A stretch of DNA of 64,000 bases from Diphasiastrum complanatum (taxonomy: Eukaryota > Streptophyta > Lycopodiopsida > Lycopodiales > Lycopodiaceae), in NCBI GenBank assembly GCA_029204225.1, contig CM055106.1:24232921-24296920 (forward strand), read 5' to 3'. The notes under the pieces were generated by a model. The model ran no database searches, was not told the origin of the DNA, and saw only the letters and a program-made list of their open reading frames with translations. Shown piece after piece: positions 19,654 to 31,500 of this stretch. The translations under genes were made by a program, and so were the position numbers. How positions within the stretch are numbered: the first letter of the stretch is position 1; every line of letters begins with the position of its first letter.

Positions 19654-21126
19654 ATGCTTGAAGAGCCATCAAGTTTTGAAGATGCTAGCAAATCACATGT
19701 TTGGAGAAATGCAATGCACGTAGAGTTTGATGCTTTAGTAGATAATCAAACTTGGAATCTTGTATACCTTCCATATGGGAAGAAGCCACTTGCATGTAAG
19801 TGGATTTATAGATTAAAGTACAATCAAGATGGAATAAGTACAAAGCTAGACTTGTTGCTAAAGGGCGTCTTCAAATTAAAGGCATAGATTATGAAGAAAC
19901 ATTTGCACCTGTAGAAAAGCTTGTAACTATTAGATTGATCATTTGCATTGCTGCTTTGTTCAAATGGGATCTCTTTCAAATGGATGTGGCCAATGCATTT
20001 CTTAATGGCTACTTGGAGGAGGAGATATACATGTTGCAACCTGAGGGCTCAATCAAGGATGGAGAGGAAGACAAGGTTTGCCACTTGAAGAAGAGCCTAT
20101 ATGGCCTTAAGCAAGCACCTAGAGCTTGGTACTCTAGGTTGCATAACTATCTGTACACTCTTGGCTTTGTGATTAGTTCTTATGGACCTTATTTGTACAT
20201 CAAGTGTAGTTTTGGAAAGATCATCATATTGGTTCTTTATGTTGATGATATCATATTGACAAGAAATGATGATGAAGGCATACGAAAAGTTAAAGTTGCA
20301 TTGTCTAGTGAATTCAAGATGGTAGATCGAGGACTTCTTAAGTTCATACTTGGAATAGAAGCTTCCAGAGGTAGTGATTTCACTTTTATAGGTCAATCAA
20401 AGTATGCTACATCCATTCTTGAAAGGTTTGGCATGAAAGAGTGTAAAGGGATTAACACCCCTATGGAGCATGTTGTTTAAGAGTCTAATGATGGTGATGG
20501 ACATCACACTCTTTAGAAATCTTATAGGCTCCTTAATCTATTTGACAATCACTAGACCAGATTTGAGTTGTTGTGTAATCAAGTTAAGTCAACAGATGCA
20601 AGGTCCTTTGATACATCATTGGAAAAGTGCCAAAAGAGTACTTAGATATATCTCTTCTACTAGATTTTTTGGCATTCTCTATCAAGGATCTAACTTGCAA
20701 TTGAGGGCATACTCGGATTCAGATTTTGCAGGAGACAAGATGGATAGGAGATCCATAAGTGCATTTTCCACTTTCCTTTGTGGAGGAGTGATATCTTGGC
20801 TTTCCAAAAAGCAAGATACTATCTCACTTTCCTCTTGTGAAGTCGAGTACAAGGCCTTAGCTTCAACAACAAAAGAACTCCTTTGGCTAAGAAGACTTTT
20901 GGAGGAGCTTCAAGTATTGAAGGCCGAAGAGATCCCTTGCATCTATTGTGATAATCAAGCATCTCAACAAATTGCTACAAATCCTATCTTCCATGCTAGA
21001 ACAAAGCATATTGAGATAGCTCATCACTTTGTGAGGGAGAAGGTGCAATCCAAGGAGGTACAACTTCATCATGTGCCAATAGTTAAACTATTGAACTGTG
21101 AACAAGTTGACTTCTTCAAAAAATAA
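19654..21126 (+). pseudogene. copia reverse transcriptase and RNase H
   Basis: Reverse transcriptase begins with SKSHVWRNAMHVEFDAL and KKPLACKWIYRLKYNQDG. It continues FQMDVANAFLNGYLEEEIYM (motif A Asp), LYGLKQAPRAWY (motif B) and LVLYVDDIILT (motif C, YVDD intact). RNase H shows YSDSDFAGD, then SWLSKKQDTISLSSCEVEY and the catalytic Asp region YCDNQAS. Frame changes at about 19850-19935 and a TAA near 20478 divide it into three pieces. This is the best-preserved part of the element. Confidence 0.9.
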
Positions 21127-21459
21127 TTGAATGGAAGAAGTCAAAGGTAAGTGTCGTAGTTTTTGAAAAGTGCAAAAAAATGTGAACTGCGACACTTAGT
21201 GTATTTCTGCAGACTGTTCAAAAAATGATGTAAATCTGTAGACTTGTTCCAAATGCAAGTTTTGTGGAAGTCCTTGAAGATGTCCAAGTCTTAAATGACT
21301 TCAAGTTATTAAACTTAACATCTGAGCTTAAAATTATGATGGGATTGGTTACCCTTTGTTGGAAATCAGCCGAAAGTCCGTTATAGATGTCCTTCAAATA
21401 AATTGGCTGTCTAAGTTATGATTCATAGGAGGCAACTGTGGGCTTAATTTCCAACAAAA

Positions 21460-22730
21460 GATTCATGGGATTCATTAAAGACAATCTATGAATCCAATAA
21501 CACCGCTACAACACTCATGCTAACAAACCAAATCTTGCAAAGTATGAGAAATAGTGGTGAGAGTGCACAAGAGTATGTGCTTAGAATCAAGTCTCTCAAC
21601 AAAGAACTTGCTTATATAGGAGAGAAGATTCTTGATAATGAACTTGTACAAGTGATTCTCAATGGCCTAGGAGATAAGCTCTCCAATTTGGTTCAAAAAT
21701 TTGCCATACAAGAAGTCCTACCTTCTATTGACAAGCTACATAGTGTGCTTGTGGCTGAGGAGAGTAGGATCCTACATGTCAAGAGTAGGATGAGTTCCAT
21801 ATCCTTTCATGATGGAGATGAGAAAGACAAGTTCTCATTCAAAGGAATAAAAAAAACCAAGGAAGTCAAGAAGAATCAAAGCAAGGAGGCCAAGGAGGAT
21901 GATCAAGCATTAAGTTCGAAGGGGAAAATAGACAAGTCTAAGCTTACGTGCTTGCATGAAGAGGAGGAGGAGAAAAATCATCCTTGATGGCATCTACATT
22001 CTCACCAACAAGGAAGAGAAACTCAAGGGAGTCATGGTGGATTGATAGTGGGGCTAGCTCCAACACGACATTTGAAAAGGACTATTTAACAACTCTAATT
22101 TTTGTTAATGGTGCTAAAAAGTCCATATTTACATCAAGTGATGAAGAATGTAGAATGGATGGTGTTGGAACCATCCCTTTGTTTCTAGGATCTTCTAGAA
22201 GAATGGATCTAGACAAATGTCCTTCATTTATCATCAATCACCAGAAATTTGCTAAGTGTTGGTCAACTTATGGATAAGGTTTGGATGTCCACTTCAAGCA
22301 TGATGTTTGTTCCATTTTAAATATTGATGCTTTCATAGAAAAGGAATTTAAACATGGTAGATTGTTTAAATTGGATGATAATGTGGCTATGGAGAGTGTG
22401 AACTTGGCAAAGGATGAGATCACTCAAGTGATCTTGTCAAAGCGTGATCTTGCTCGGATTGAGGAGGAGCATCAAAGAGACGAAGATCTTGAGGATCAAC
22501 TTCAAAACCTGAGAGCTCCAAGAAGGTCCTCAAGGACAAAGGCTGAATCATCAAAGTCCATGCAATCTATTCATTCAAGTGTGCACCTTGCAAAGGTGAG
22601 AAGCAATGGCGATGCTACTATCTTTGAATTTTTCATAGATAGTGTTAGAAGACTTGAAGTGAAGTATTATCAAGTTGATGGTAAATACAAGACATTTCCA
22701 AATAATAGTGAATTCATCAATTTCTAAATT
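21460..22730 (+). pseudogene. Second copia copy, internally deleted
   Basis: Gag (SMRNSGESAQEYVLRIKSLN through VAEESRILHVKSRM, 21517-21987) is clearly related to the element at 17258. The protease motif SWWIDSGASSNTTF follows at about 22035, and a pre-integrase remnant MDVHFKHDVCSILN at 22281. The sequence then jumps directly to the acidic linker normally found after integrase (RIEEEHQRDEDLEDQL, about 22460), so integrase has been deleted. No polymerase follows. It lies in the same direction as the first copy, only about 330 bp beyond it. Confidence 0.8.
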
Positions 22731-23690
22731 TGGATGGCTTATATGGGTTTGTACCATGAAAAGATAGTCTTCCATAGTGAGTGTTGTATGGAGCTCAGTA
22801 TGAATTTTGTTTGTATCAAAGTATGGAAGATCTGCAACACAATTTGAAGATCCAACATGCTCCAATAAGATCTCTCCCAATGACTTTTTCTCTTACAAAA
22901 TGATGAGCTACCTTGATGCGTTTGCTCCTTGCATGGAACACAAGATTATTTGCAAGAGCCATGTTGCTTTGGACTTACAAATCTAAAAATGTCATTGTTT
23001 GATTTAGTAGTTCTATGGATGCAGTTCGCCATTCATATTTTTTAGAGACAATATGTTAATTGTACATGTTCACAATTTGATTGAGTGAAAATTGACAGAA
23101 ATGTCATTAGCAATGCCTCAATTTTTTTTGGTACGTTTTTCATATTGTCATTTATGATTTTATAAATTCTTGATAAATTAAGTAAATTTGCCACCACTAC
23201 CTTTAACATACTAGCTAGTTCTAACTTTTATATAGTTTCATGTATAGTGTTTGCTATAAATTACCTCAATTGCAAACGTCATTTTTCAATACTACATCAT
23301 TTGTTTTTTATTTGATTCAATTCATGATGTCATCTACGAAAGAAAAATGAATGATTACTAGACAAAGAACATTGAAACAACAAACATAAAGTTTTGAAGT
23401 CTTCAATAGAATGACATTTGAGATTTTGCAAATGTTGTGAAGTTTTCACACGTGCAAGGACAACCCAAAATGTGTGAATGATCTCCTAAGATGTGGGTGA
23501 TTGCATAAAGATCTTCAAAAATTTAAGGCAAGAGCACATAGAACATGCATAAATCATTCACCATCATACATTCTCATATAGAGGCAACTCATGATGAAAA
23601 CAACTAAGTATAGAAAAGGCTTGCTCTCAGGTAGAGAGAGAATACATGCATGAGCTCTCTGGTAGAGAGAGAATGCAACAAAAGTGTAGT
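22731..23690. other. Non-coding stretch
   Basis: AT-rich sequence without a supportable open frame. Two CTCTCNGGTAGAGAGAG-like blocks at about 23628 and 23658 form a short local duplication. Confidence 0.5.
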
Positions 23691-23799
23691 GTAGAATCTC
23701 ACTCGCTCTCCAAAAAAGTAAGTGTCAAATGACTCTCTCCCTCATACAAATAGAAATTCGAACTAGGATGAGTGCAATATGATTGGACCCCATTCTTTC

Positions 23800-23925
23800 C
23801 TCCTCCTAATTTGATTGGTTTAGTGACATAAGAGCCCTCAAATTTGATTGGATCAATTTCATGATCTCTCTCTTTTGATTGGTCACATGATTTCATGACA
23901 ACACATATGAAAGTGTCACTCACCC
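23800..23925 (-). repeat. Repeat block shared with 26350-26470
   Basis: TTGATTGG-TTAGTGACATAA, TTTTGATTGGTCAC-TGA and TTCATGACAACACAT occur in the same order at both places. The segment adjoins the copia polymerase relic, so it probably belongs to that element family. Confidence 0.55.
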
Positions 23926-24320
23926 TTGGAACATCTTCCACTTGAAGTAGCATGCAATAAAGATGATGATTATTATAGTCACCATCTTTGCAACAGGTGC
24001 AAAGGTGTCTTCATATTCAAGGCCTTGGATTTGAGCATATCCTTTTGCACATAGCCTTGCTTTGAGCTTGTTGATAGAACCATCATTGTTGTACTTGATT
24101 CTTAACACCCACTTGCATCCATAATGTGCTCGTTGGTAGGTGAATCCACTAGCTCCCAAGTGTTGTTGGTAATCAAAGCATCATACTCCTTTGCCATAGC
24201 TTCATACCACTCCTTTGATTGGAGTGCATCTTGGACACTTCTATGCTCTTCATGAAAGATAAAAAATGCATAATTGGGTGATGGCTCAGGGAGTCTTGAT
24301 ACTTGTGCAAAAATGATCAA
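23920..24320 (-). pseudogene. copia reverse transcriptase N-terminal fragment
   Basis: Minus-strand relic with HRSVQDALQSKEWYEAMAKE and YDALITNNTWELVDSP, then after a break GCKWVLRIKYNNDGSINKLK and GLEYEDTFAPVAKM, the conserved N-terminal stretch of copia polymerase up to just before motif A. The rest is missing. It differs clearly from the 19654 copy, so it is another family. Confidence 0.8.
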
Positions 24321-25389
24321 ATCTAGAGCTCATGCAGCTATACACAAAGTGCGGAAAGGACAAATCCGGAGCCCGAAAGAGTTCCAAAGTCAAGGGCAGA
24401 AGTGACAAGGGTGGATATTTCAGCAAGCCTCTGTCACTAGTCAATTAGGTTCTCGGGATTTATGTAAACGATATGAAATCTACGCTTTTCCCAAACAAAA
24501 TGATGTTTTCAAATTATGTAATTTCCAATATAAAGAACTGAGCCTCCGACTTGTGGTGTGCCAGCTACAATGTTAATAAAACTGGCCAATAAATTGAGTA
24601 CTATGCCAAGTAGCATAAAAGTACTTTAAGTATAATTGAGAGACACCTTTGCACTAATCTAACATTTGATGAGGACATTAGATTTTGTAAAGGTGGGGTG
24701 GATGTTGTAAAGCTAGCTTCCAAGTACAAGCTTTACTCCCGGCACCACTAGTACCAACATTGTTCTCGACGCCATCAGCGCCACTGCTGCTCCCGGTGCC
24801 ACCGGCACCAGCGCCACTCTCAGTGCTATTGCGACCAGAATCCAGTCGGCGCCAAGTTCCTATGGCTCAAACTAGAGCTCGGATCGATGTGCAATCACCT
24901 CACACGATCTAGGCATGATTAAAGGAACCCTGGGGATCAATAAATTCTAGAGAGAGAAAATTTTGCTGAGAGAAAAGCGTGCTTTACCAGCTTGGGCTGA
25001 GCACTTGCTATGAGGGAAGGTGGCAAATCCCACCATAACTATAGGAGAATGCAGGTTGTGACTCAAGGCGAGCTCCAACCAAGTCTTGCTGGAATGTTGT
25101 CATGGCGCCCGCCTTGGCATGCCAACACCCCGGAGACTAGGGCCGGTCACACACTTGAAATGTAACCTTCTCATATTTATTAATAAAGTGAGATTTTTCT
25201 CAAACTGACTCTGATTACTTTCTGGGTTTCAGTGTTCAATAAAAGCGCCAGTTGTAAGGCCGCTTCAAATCTTTTTGATCTGGCACATAGTTGAGGGTCG
25301 TATCCCAAGACACCAGCGGTATGCCGTCAGGGCCATTCGATCCGAGACGCCAACGATATGCTATCAGGACCATTCGGTCCAGGAACTGG
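24321..25389. other. Non-coding stretch with a GC-richer patch
   Basis: No supportable gene. The patch 24735-25130 is markedly GC-richer than its flanks and has repeated GCCACCGGCACC/GGCGCC-type words, like the island at 27425-27950. It may be a fragment of the same repeat. Confidence 0.45.
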
Positions 25390-25740
25390 TTGTCTTTGTG
25401 AAATAATTCAGATCATTGATGATCCAAATCCATAAAGTGACCTTGGGTTAGAAAGAGAACAAATCAACAATCCTGCCAATGTAGAAAAATTAGCATCTAC
25501 TCTATGAATGAGATGCAAACTCTAATAGAACTTGATCAAAACGTAAAAAGAAGTTGATGTCCGTACAAAACCAGCAAGGTACTATATTCCACACGTGTGG
25601 ATCTAAAAATAGCAAATATTGATCATTCTACACATAGAATTGCAAGCAATCACAAATATAGTGCACCAATGGATAGTAGAACCCAAGAAAACCATGTATA
25701 AGCATGAAATGAGATAGAGAAGAGAGAAGATCTGCTTCTC
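25390..25740 (-). repeat. Copia LTR-like copy
   Basis: On the minus strand this segment parallels the LTR at 58285-58611: CATTGGTGCACTATATTTGTGAT, TGTGTAGAATG, GATCCACACGTGTG, GTTTGCATCTC and ATGATCTGAA-T-TTCACA in order. No primer site follows, so it is a solo or truncated LTR. Confidence 0.6.
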
Positions 25741-26033
25741 CATGAGTTACATCCTTTTATAACAGGTCCATATCCTATTTGGCCACTTGGCTTTCCCTCC
25801 AAAATGTAAACCCTACTATTTTTGGGACTAGATCTAATGTACCCAACAGTCAAATTTGAATCTACTCAAACTCGATTACCAACTTTCCCACACTTTTCAA
25901 AAAGTGTTTATTCAAATGAAATTTAGACTAATTAACTTTGAAAAGTCAAACTCTAAGTCTAATATAACGTTGGCCTCAATTTGCCAATTAAACAAATGTA
26001 GCAAATATGACTAAACTAGTTGAATCTTTCACA

Positions 26034-27430
26034 GTCTTCATATCTGTCGTGGCTTGTGGTTATGAGTGTTCCTTGCATGAACGTGAATGAGTTTAGCTCT
26101 TGGGGAACGGGCTCTAAATTGTCGGGCTGAGTTGGATGGCTTGCTTGGGAGGAAGTTTTGTTTATGGTTGTCCAATCTGGTGTGGTGTCAGGTTGGCTTC
26201 CAGCACTCATGACGAAGCTTTGAGTTGGTTAAGTTTGATGTAAGTCAGACGACTTGCTTGGAATGGATGTTACTCGTTTGTAATATATAGTTATTCGAAA
26301 TCCAAGAAGAGTAGAAAGCAAGTAAAATGATTGGATTTCTTACATAGCTCCTCTAACTTTGATTGGTCTAGTGACATAAATACCCTTGATTATGGTTGGA
26401 CCAATTTTATGGATCCTTCACTTTTGATTGGTCACGTGACTTCATGACAACACATAGGAAAGTGTCAATAGCCCTCTACTATTATGCCATGCTTAAGAGG
26501 CTTAACCTACCTCGAGCTACATCACTCACCAAAATTGGCCTAATCACCTACTAACATGTGTGCATGGGATAGAAAAGTCAAAGTACCCCCCAAACTCAAG
26601 AATAAGGCCTATTGACTAATCAAACTCTTCATAAATGATCTAAAAATATTATGGCTACCCTCCACACATGAGAACATGCTCCACACATGTGAGATTTCAC
26701 TATGTTCATGATATTGCAAAAGATCAATCTAGATTTTGCCAATTTTCATAGGGACCCCCGATCTGGAATGGCGCCAGGTTGGACCTCATCGTTGGTTCCA
26801 GAACTTCGAGTTGGTTAAGTCTGATCTTTGTTGGCGAGTTGGCTGCTTGTATGTCAAGTGGGTTCGGATGGCAAGTGTTGAAAGCCGATAAGCTAAATCG
26901 TGGTTCCCGACTCTCTTTGGGATGCCTGCGCTACAGTGTCGTGGCTTGTGGTTCTGAATATTCCTTGCATGAATGTGAACTAGTTAAGCTTTTGGGAACA
27001 GGCTCTAACTTGTTGGCTGAATTGGATGGCTTGCTTGGGTGGGAGTTACTTGTTTATGGTTGTCCAGTCTGGCGTGGTGCCAAGTTGGCTTCCAACACTC
27101 GTGATGAAGCTTTGTATTGGTTAAGTCTGATGTAAGTCAGACGACTTGGTTGGAATAGATGTTACTCCTTTGTAACGAAGCTTCGAGTTGGTTAAGTCTG
27201 ATATAAGTCAAGCGGCTTGCTTGGAGGAAAGTCACCCACGTCGGGACCCCTGATCTGGCATGGCACCAGGTTGGATCTCAATGTTGGTTTCAGAACTTCA
27301 AGTTGGTTAAGTCTGATATTTGTTGACGAGTTGGCTACTTGTATAGGAGTGGGTTTGGACGGCACATGTTGAAAGCCGGGAAGCTCAGTCGTGGTTCCTG
27401 GCTCCCTTTCGAATGCATGTGCTACACGTG
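26034..27430. repeat. Partly duplicated blocks A and B
   Basis: Block A (GTCGTGGCTTGTGGTT through GATGTTACTCNTTTGTAA) occurs at 26046-26285 and 26938-27176. Block B (GACCCC-GATCTGG-ATGG through GAAAGCCG-AAGCT) occurs at 26753-26935 and 27243-27420. Order A-B-A-B with truncations points to overlapping insertions or unequal recombination of one longer repeat. Open frames within it have no coding signal. Confidence 0.65.
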
Positions 27431-27950
27431 CCCGGAGCCCGCCTGCACAATCTGCGGCGCCCCATGCGCCGTCTCTTGGGCACTCACACATGCTAAGCAA
27501 TGGGCAATGCCTCACTGGCAAACTCCCCCCCTGTGCTTATGGGATAAAGAGGGAGCCGCCATGTGGCGGTCCAGGACCTAGGGGCATTGAACCGGTGCCC
27601 GGAAGCTGGGAGCGGGCGCCGGTGGCCGTGGCCGAGGCCGCCGAGAACCAACAAGGGCGGCAGGGGGGCTCACAACCCTACGCCCCCCTGTGCGCCTTTT
27701 AGCCTGAGGGGCAGAGGATGGGTGTGCGCCGGTGGATGCCGTCCCACAGGGATGGGTGGGCGCCGGTCAGGGCCAAGACAAGCGTCCCATGGGAAATGTG
27801 TGGGCGCTGGTGCCCATCAGGATCACGTTCCACTAGCAGGCACCGACGAGACTCCCCGGTGCCCAAGAAGCGCCTAGTGCCGACAACTAATGAAGATAGT
27901 ACGGGGGCTCGTGGGGTGAGCCCAGTGCGCATAGGCCGAGTAGATCCCAG
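27425..27950. repeat. GC-rich island
   Basis: A sharply bounded segment of about 520 bp is far richer in G and C than the AT-rich surroundings. It contains several GGCGCCGG/CCGGTGCCC words. The overlapping open frames on both strands are by-products of composition. It may be the inner part of a repeat or a foreign insertion; no gene recognised. Confidence 0.5.
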
Positions 27951-28282
27951 CCCCCATCAATGTACAAAAGAATTAAAGTACATAAAATAATAATAATATT
28001 ATTAATAATGCCAAATGCCAAGAAGTAATTAAGCTTCCATGGAAGGAACTTGAAAGGGCAAAGATGGCGTTTGGGACTCTGACATAAACGCAAACCAAAA
28101 TTATCTCTTATTAAGATTCTTTTCAGTTCCTTCCAAGTTTTCTGTCCAGGCGTCAGGGTCTCACCCCTTCCCTTCCCTTGGGCCCTTCCATGGCTGCTTC
28201 ACTTAAAACAGAAAGCCACGACGAAAGAGCAAAAGCACAAATGAAGAAGAAGTGAAGAAGAAAAAGAAGGCGATGGTGATGA

Positions 28283-28290
28283 TATAAAAG
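28283..28290 (+). promoter_or_regulatory. Candidate TATA box of the E2 gene
   Basis: TATAAAAG lies about 296 bp before the start codon of the ubiquitin-conjugating enzyme gene, leaving a plausible 5' leader. A small upstream open frame (28309-28533) sits in the leader and is not credible as a protein. Confidence 0.45.
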
Positions 28291-28578
28291 GCAATTGCTA
28301 TTGCATTTGTGTTTGTGCGCTTGTGGATTACAAGGCACGAGGCTTGCTTTTTCATTGTCATTTTTGCGGCGATGGACAAAGACAGTCAAGTCAGCTCGCA
28401 GTCTTTCCTGGCCGTTATTGCTTCCCAGATTGAACATGCCATTATTATGGAGTGGATGATTAATTTTTCGAGAAATGAGATTATGATCAATTCTGTAGAA
28501 CTAAAGACCGTCAGTTCTTTGTTTGAATTTTAGATTCTGAGTGAGCAATCACGTCATTCATTAACAGCACGACTGAAC

Positions 28579-31500
28579 ATGTCATCTCCAAGTAAACGCA
28601 GGGAAACGGATGTGACAAAATTGTAAGAAAAAATTATTGTTATCGTAGTATTACTCTTATTTCGTGCGTGTCAGAAATTTATTTCTGCTAGATACATAGA
28701 GGGACAAATAATGTGTGGAGAATAGGCGGGCCTGATAATGGAATCTATTATGAAGTCTAAATTGGTTGTCATCCTCTTGTTACATAATGGTTGTGCAGGC
28801 TGATGAGCGATTACAAAGTGGAGATGCTGAATGATGGGATGAGTGAATTCTATGTGGAATTTCACGGGCCTAATGAAAGTACGAATTCGCACTTTTCTGA
28901 GAATCTGATATAATTCTTGAATCATATTCCTGTCACGGTTCAATTTATGATTGATTCTTTCATAGTTTAAGAATGGACTAACAAGTAATATCACTCCAGA
29001 CTGCTGCTAAATCTCTTAGCATAGGACAGACTGTGTATCAATATCGAGTCCAGGTTTTGTTTCTTAGAAACAGAGAGCAACAACAATGCATCAAACCCCT
29101 GCTAACACATTCCACACATTCTCACAGCACAAGATGAACAAACACACAGATGCAAGACAATTTCCTTCAGCATTCTATTTTACTCTACTTCAAAAAATAC
29201 TGCACAATAGATACCAAAAAAAAGGGTAGTGTTCAGCTGTATTGTTCATTTGAGCAAAAGGATTGCATAAAAAATGGTGCACATAAGAAACTGAAGCATA
29301 ACGACTGTATGCTGAATACTGAACTAACAAAAATGAGATGATCAAGAGTTGCTCCTGCAGAGTAGTTTGGAGTAGGAGTATCCAAAACACTGAAGAGCTG
29401 TTACGCTGTCTCTCCTCTTTGATCTTTGTTTGTATTATCCTATTTAGGTTAAAATAACAACTCTACTGGCGCAAACGTTTCGAAGTAATCCTCCCCTTTT
29501 GTCTGATTGCATCCTTTTGCTACAAGTCGTGCCTTGTAGCGACTAATTTCTCCATTTGGTTTGTGTTTAAGCTTGAAAACCTACTTGCATCCTATGCTCC
29601 TTCCCTGCGGCAATTCTGTGAGGGTACATGCTCCATTTTAGGCTATTGATGTGAACTCTTGATTCATTGCTTCAATCCAATGACTTGACTCTTCACTTTC
29701 CATTGCCTCTTCATATGTTCTAGGTTCTTTGATGATGACATCCATCGTTGATAATAGTAGGCTGTATCTTTTAGGCAGCCTTCTGTTCCTCTCGGATCTT
29801 CTAGGTATTGCTTCCTCTTCTTCTTCATGTTCTTCACATTTTGTATTGTGATCATGAACTTGCTCCTGCACCTCTTCAAACACCATTGGCTCTTCCATTA
29901 ATTTGACCAATTCTTTCGCATCTTCGGTTTTCACAGCTGTCTCCTCTGATTCATCAAATTCCACATCTCTACTCTTGATTATGTGTTTAGTCACTGGGTT
30001 GCATAGTCTATATTCATTTCCATCTTCACAATAACCAACAAAGATGCTCTGTGCTGATTTTGGCTCAAGCTTGCTTCACTTCTGGTCTGGGACATGCACA
30101 TATGCTTTGCTCCCAAAGACTCTAAAATGTAATACATTGGGCTTCTTTCCACACCACACTTATTCAGGAGTCTTATTCCCTAACACTTTTGTAGATGAGC
30201 GATTGCATATGTACGTAGCTATCAAAATTGCTTCACCCCAGAATTCGTATCCAAGCTTCCTTTCATGAATCATGTTGCGAGTCATTTCCATGAGAGTACG
30301 GTTCTTACGTTCAGCCACCCCGTTATGCTGGGGTGTATAGGGCATGTTCAGTTCCCTCTTAATCCCATGCTCGGAGCAGTAATTTTGAAACTGCTTTGAC
30401 ATGTATTCCCCTCCATTGTCTGTTCTGATTGCCATGATGCTTCTTTCAGTTTGCTTCTCTGCATAGGACTCGAAAAACTTGAGTCTCTCTAGAACTTCTG
30501 ATTTGTTTTTGAGGACATAAGTGAAAACTTTTCTAGAGTGATCATCGATGAAGGTTAGGAAGTAAGTGCTACCGCCAATCTTAGAAGCCCGTTCTGACCA
30601 AAATGGGTCGGAACGTTCCGTTCCGACCATTCCGTACGTTCTGGAACGTACTGGGTCGGAACGATTTTGTAAGTTAAAAAAAAATGTAAAACGACCCTGC
30701 TGGCCCGCGCATTCTGCATTTGCATTGCACAGATAGCGAGTTGTCATACTTCTGACGAGGACACGAAGGTGCCATGGAAGCCAATGGCCATAAGGCACTC
30801 TGGAAGGAAGCTTCACGGAGGCGATGAGCTCCAGCGATTCTTCCTTGAAATTGAGCAGACTTTTCTGTACATCGATGACTGACATATTTTATGCTCATCG
30901 ATGACTGACATATTTTCTAATTTTACCTGTTGCTTCAAAAAGCAATTGCTTTCATGAAGAGATTGACATTCTTGCTTGAGAATCGCCCTCTCCTGAATTC
31001 ATCAAGAAAAAGATGAAGTGAATGCAGCTCAGTCAAACTGACTCAAAGGAAAAAGAACAATAAATCACTCAGCAAATAAAATGACAAACATCGATTGGAC
31101 ATAAAAAGCACAATTACCAAAAAAATACGTAAAGAGCATATCATGGACGTGTCCAGGAGTTTCCAGCGATGGTGAGCTTGCGGAAAGAAAGCAGGAAGCC
31201 TTGTGGACGTTCACCTTTGATTGAACACACCTTAAGATGCTCTCAAGCTTCCTTAATTATTATGGTTTTTTGTTTCCTTTGTAAAAGAACGTATTCTTTT
31301 TTTTTTGAGGGTCTCGTTTAAAAGAACGTATTCTTTTTTTTTTGAGGGTCTCGTTCCGGAACGGAACACGTTCCAAAACGCGTTCCGTTCCAGAACGGGC
31401 AACTAAGCCGCCAATAGATAGAGTCTCGGTCCACAGTCCTAATGAACCAACTGTAATACTTCCCTTCTAGTCGATTCAGATATTGAGAATGGGTGCCTCC

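Larger units (their letters stand above)
17258..21126 (+). mobile_element. Ty1/copia retrotransposon, full domain order but broken
   Basis: The domains run gag, protease, integrase, reverse transcriptase, RNase H, the diagnostic copia order, over 3.9 kb. At least six stops or frame changes interrupt them, so it is dead. No initiator-methionine primer site or LTR was found immediately upstream of 17258, and no matching LTR after 21126, so the ends are lost or too diverged to see. Confidence 0.9.

Noticed and set aside
27192-28093. Open frames in the GC-rich island, both strands
   Set aside because: Overlapping frames on both strands with skewed composition and no motif; expected from high GC.
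28309-28533. 74-residue open frame upstream of the E2 gene
   Set aside because: It lies in the probable 5' leader and has no protein-like features.
30586-30885. N-terminal extension of the copia integrase frame
   Set aside because: It is read-through into the inserted hAT-like element.
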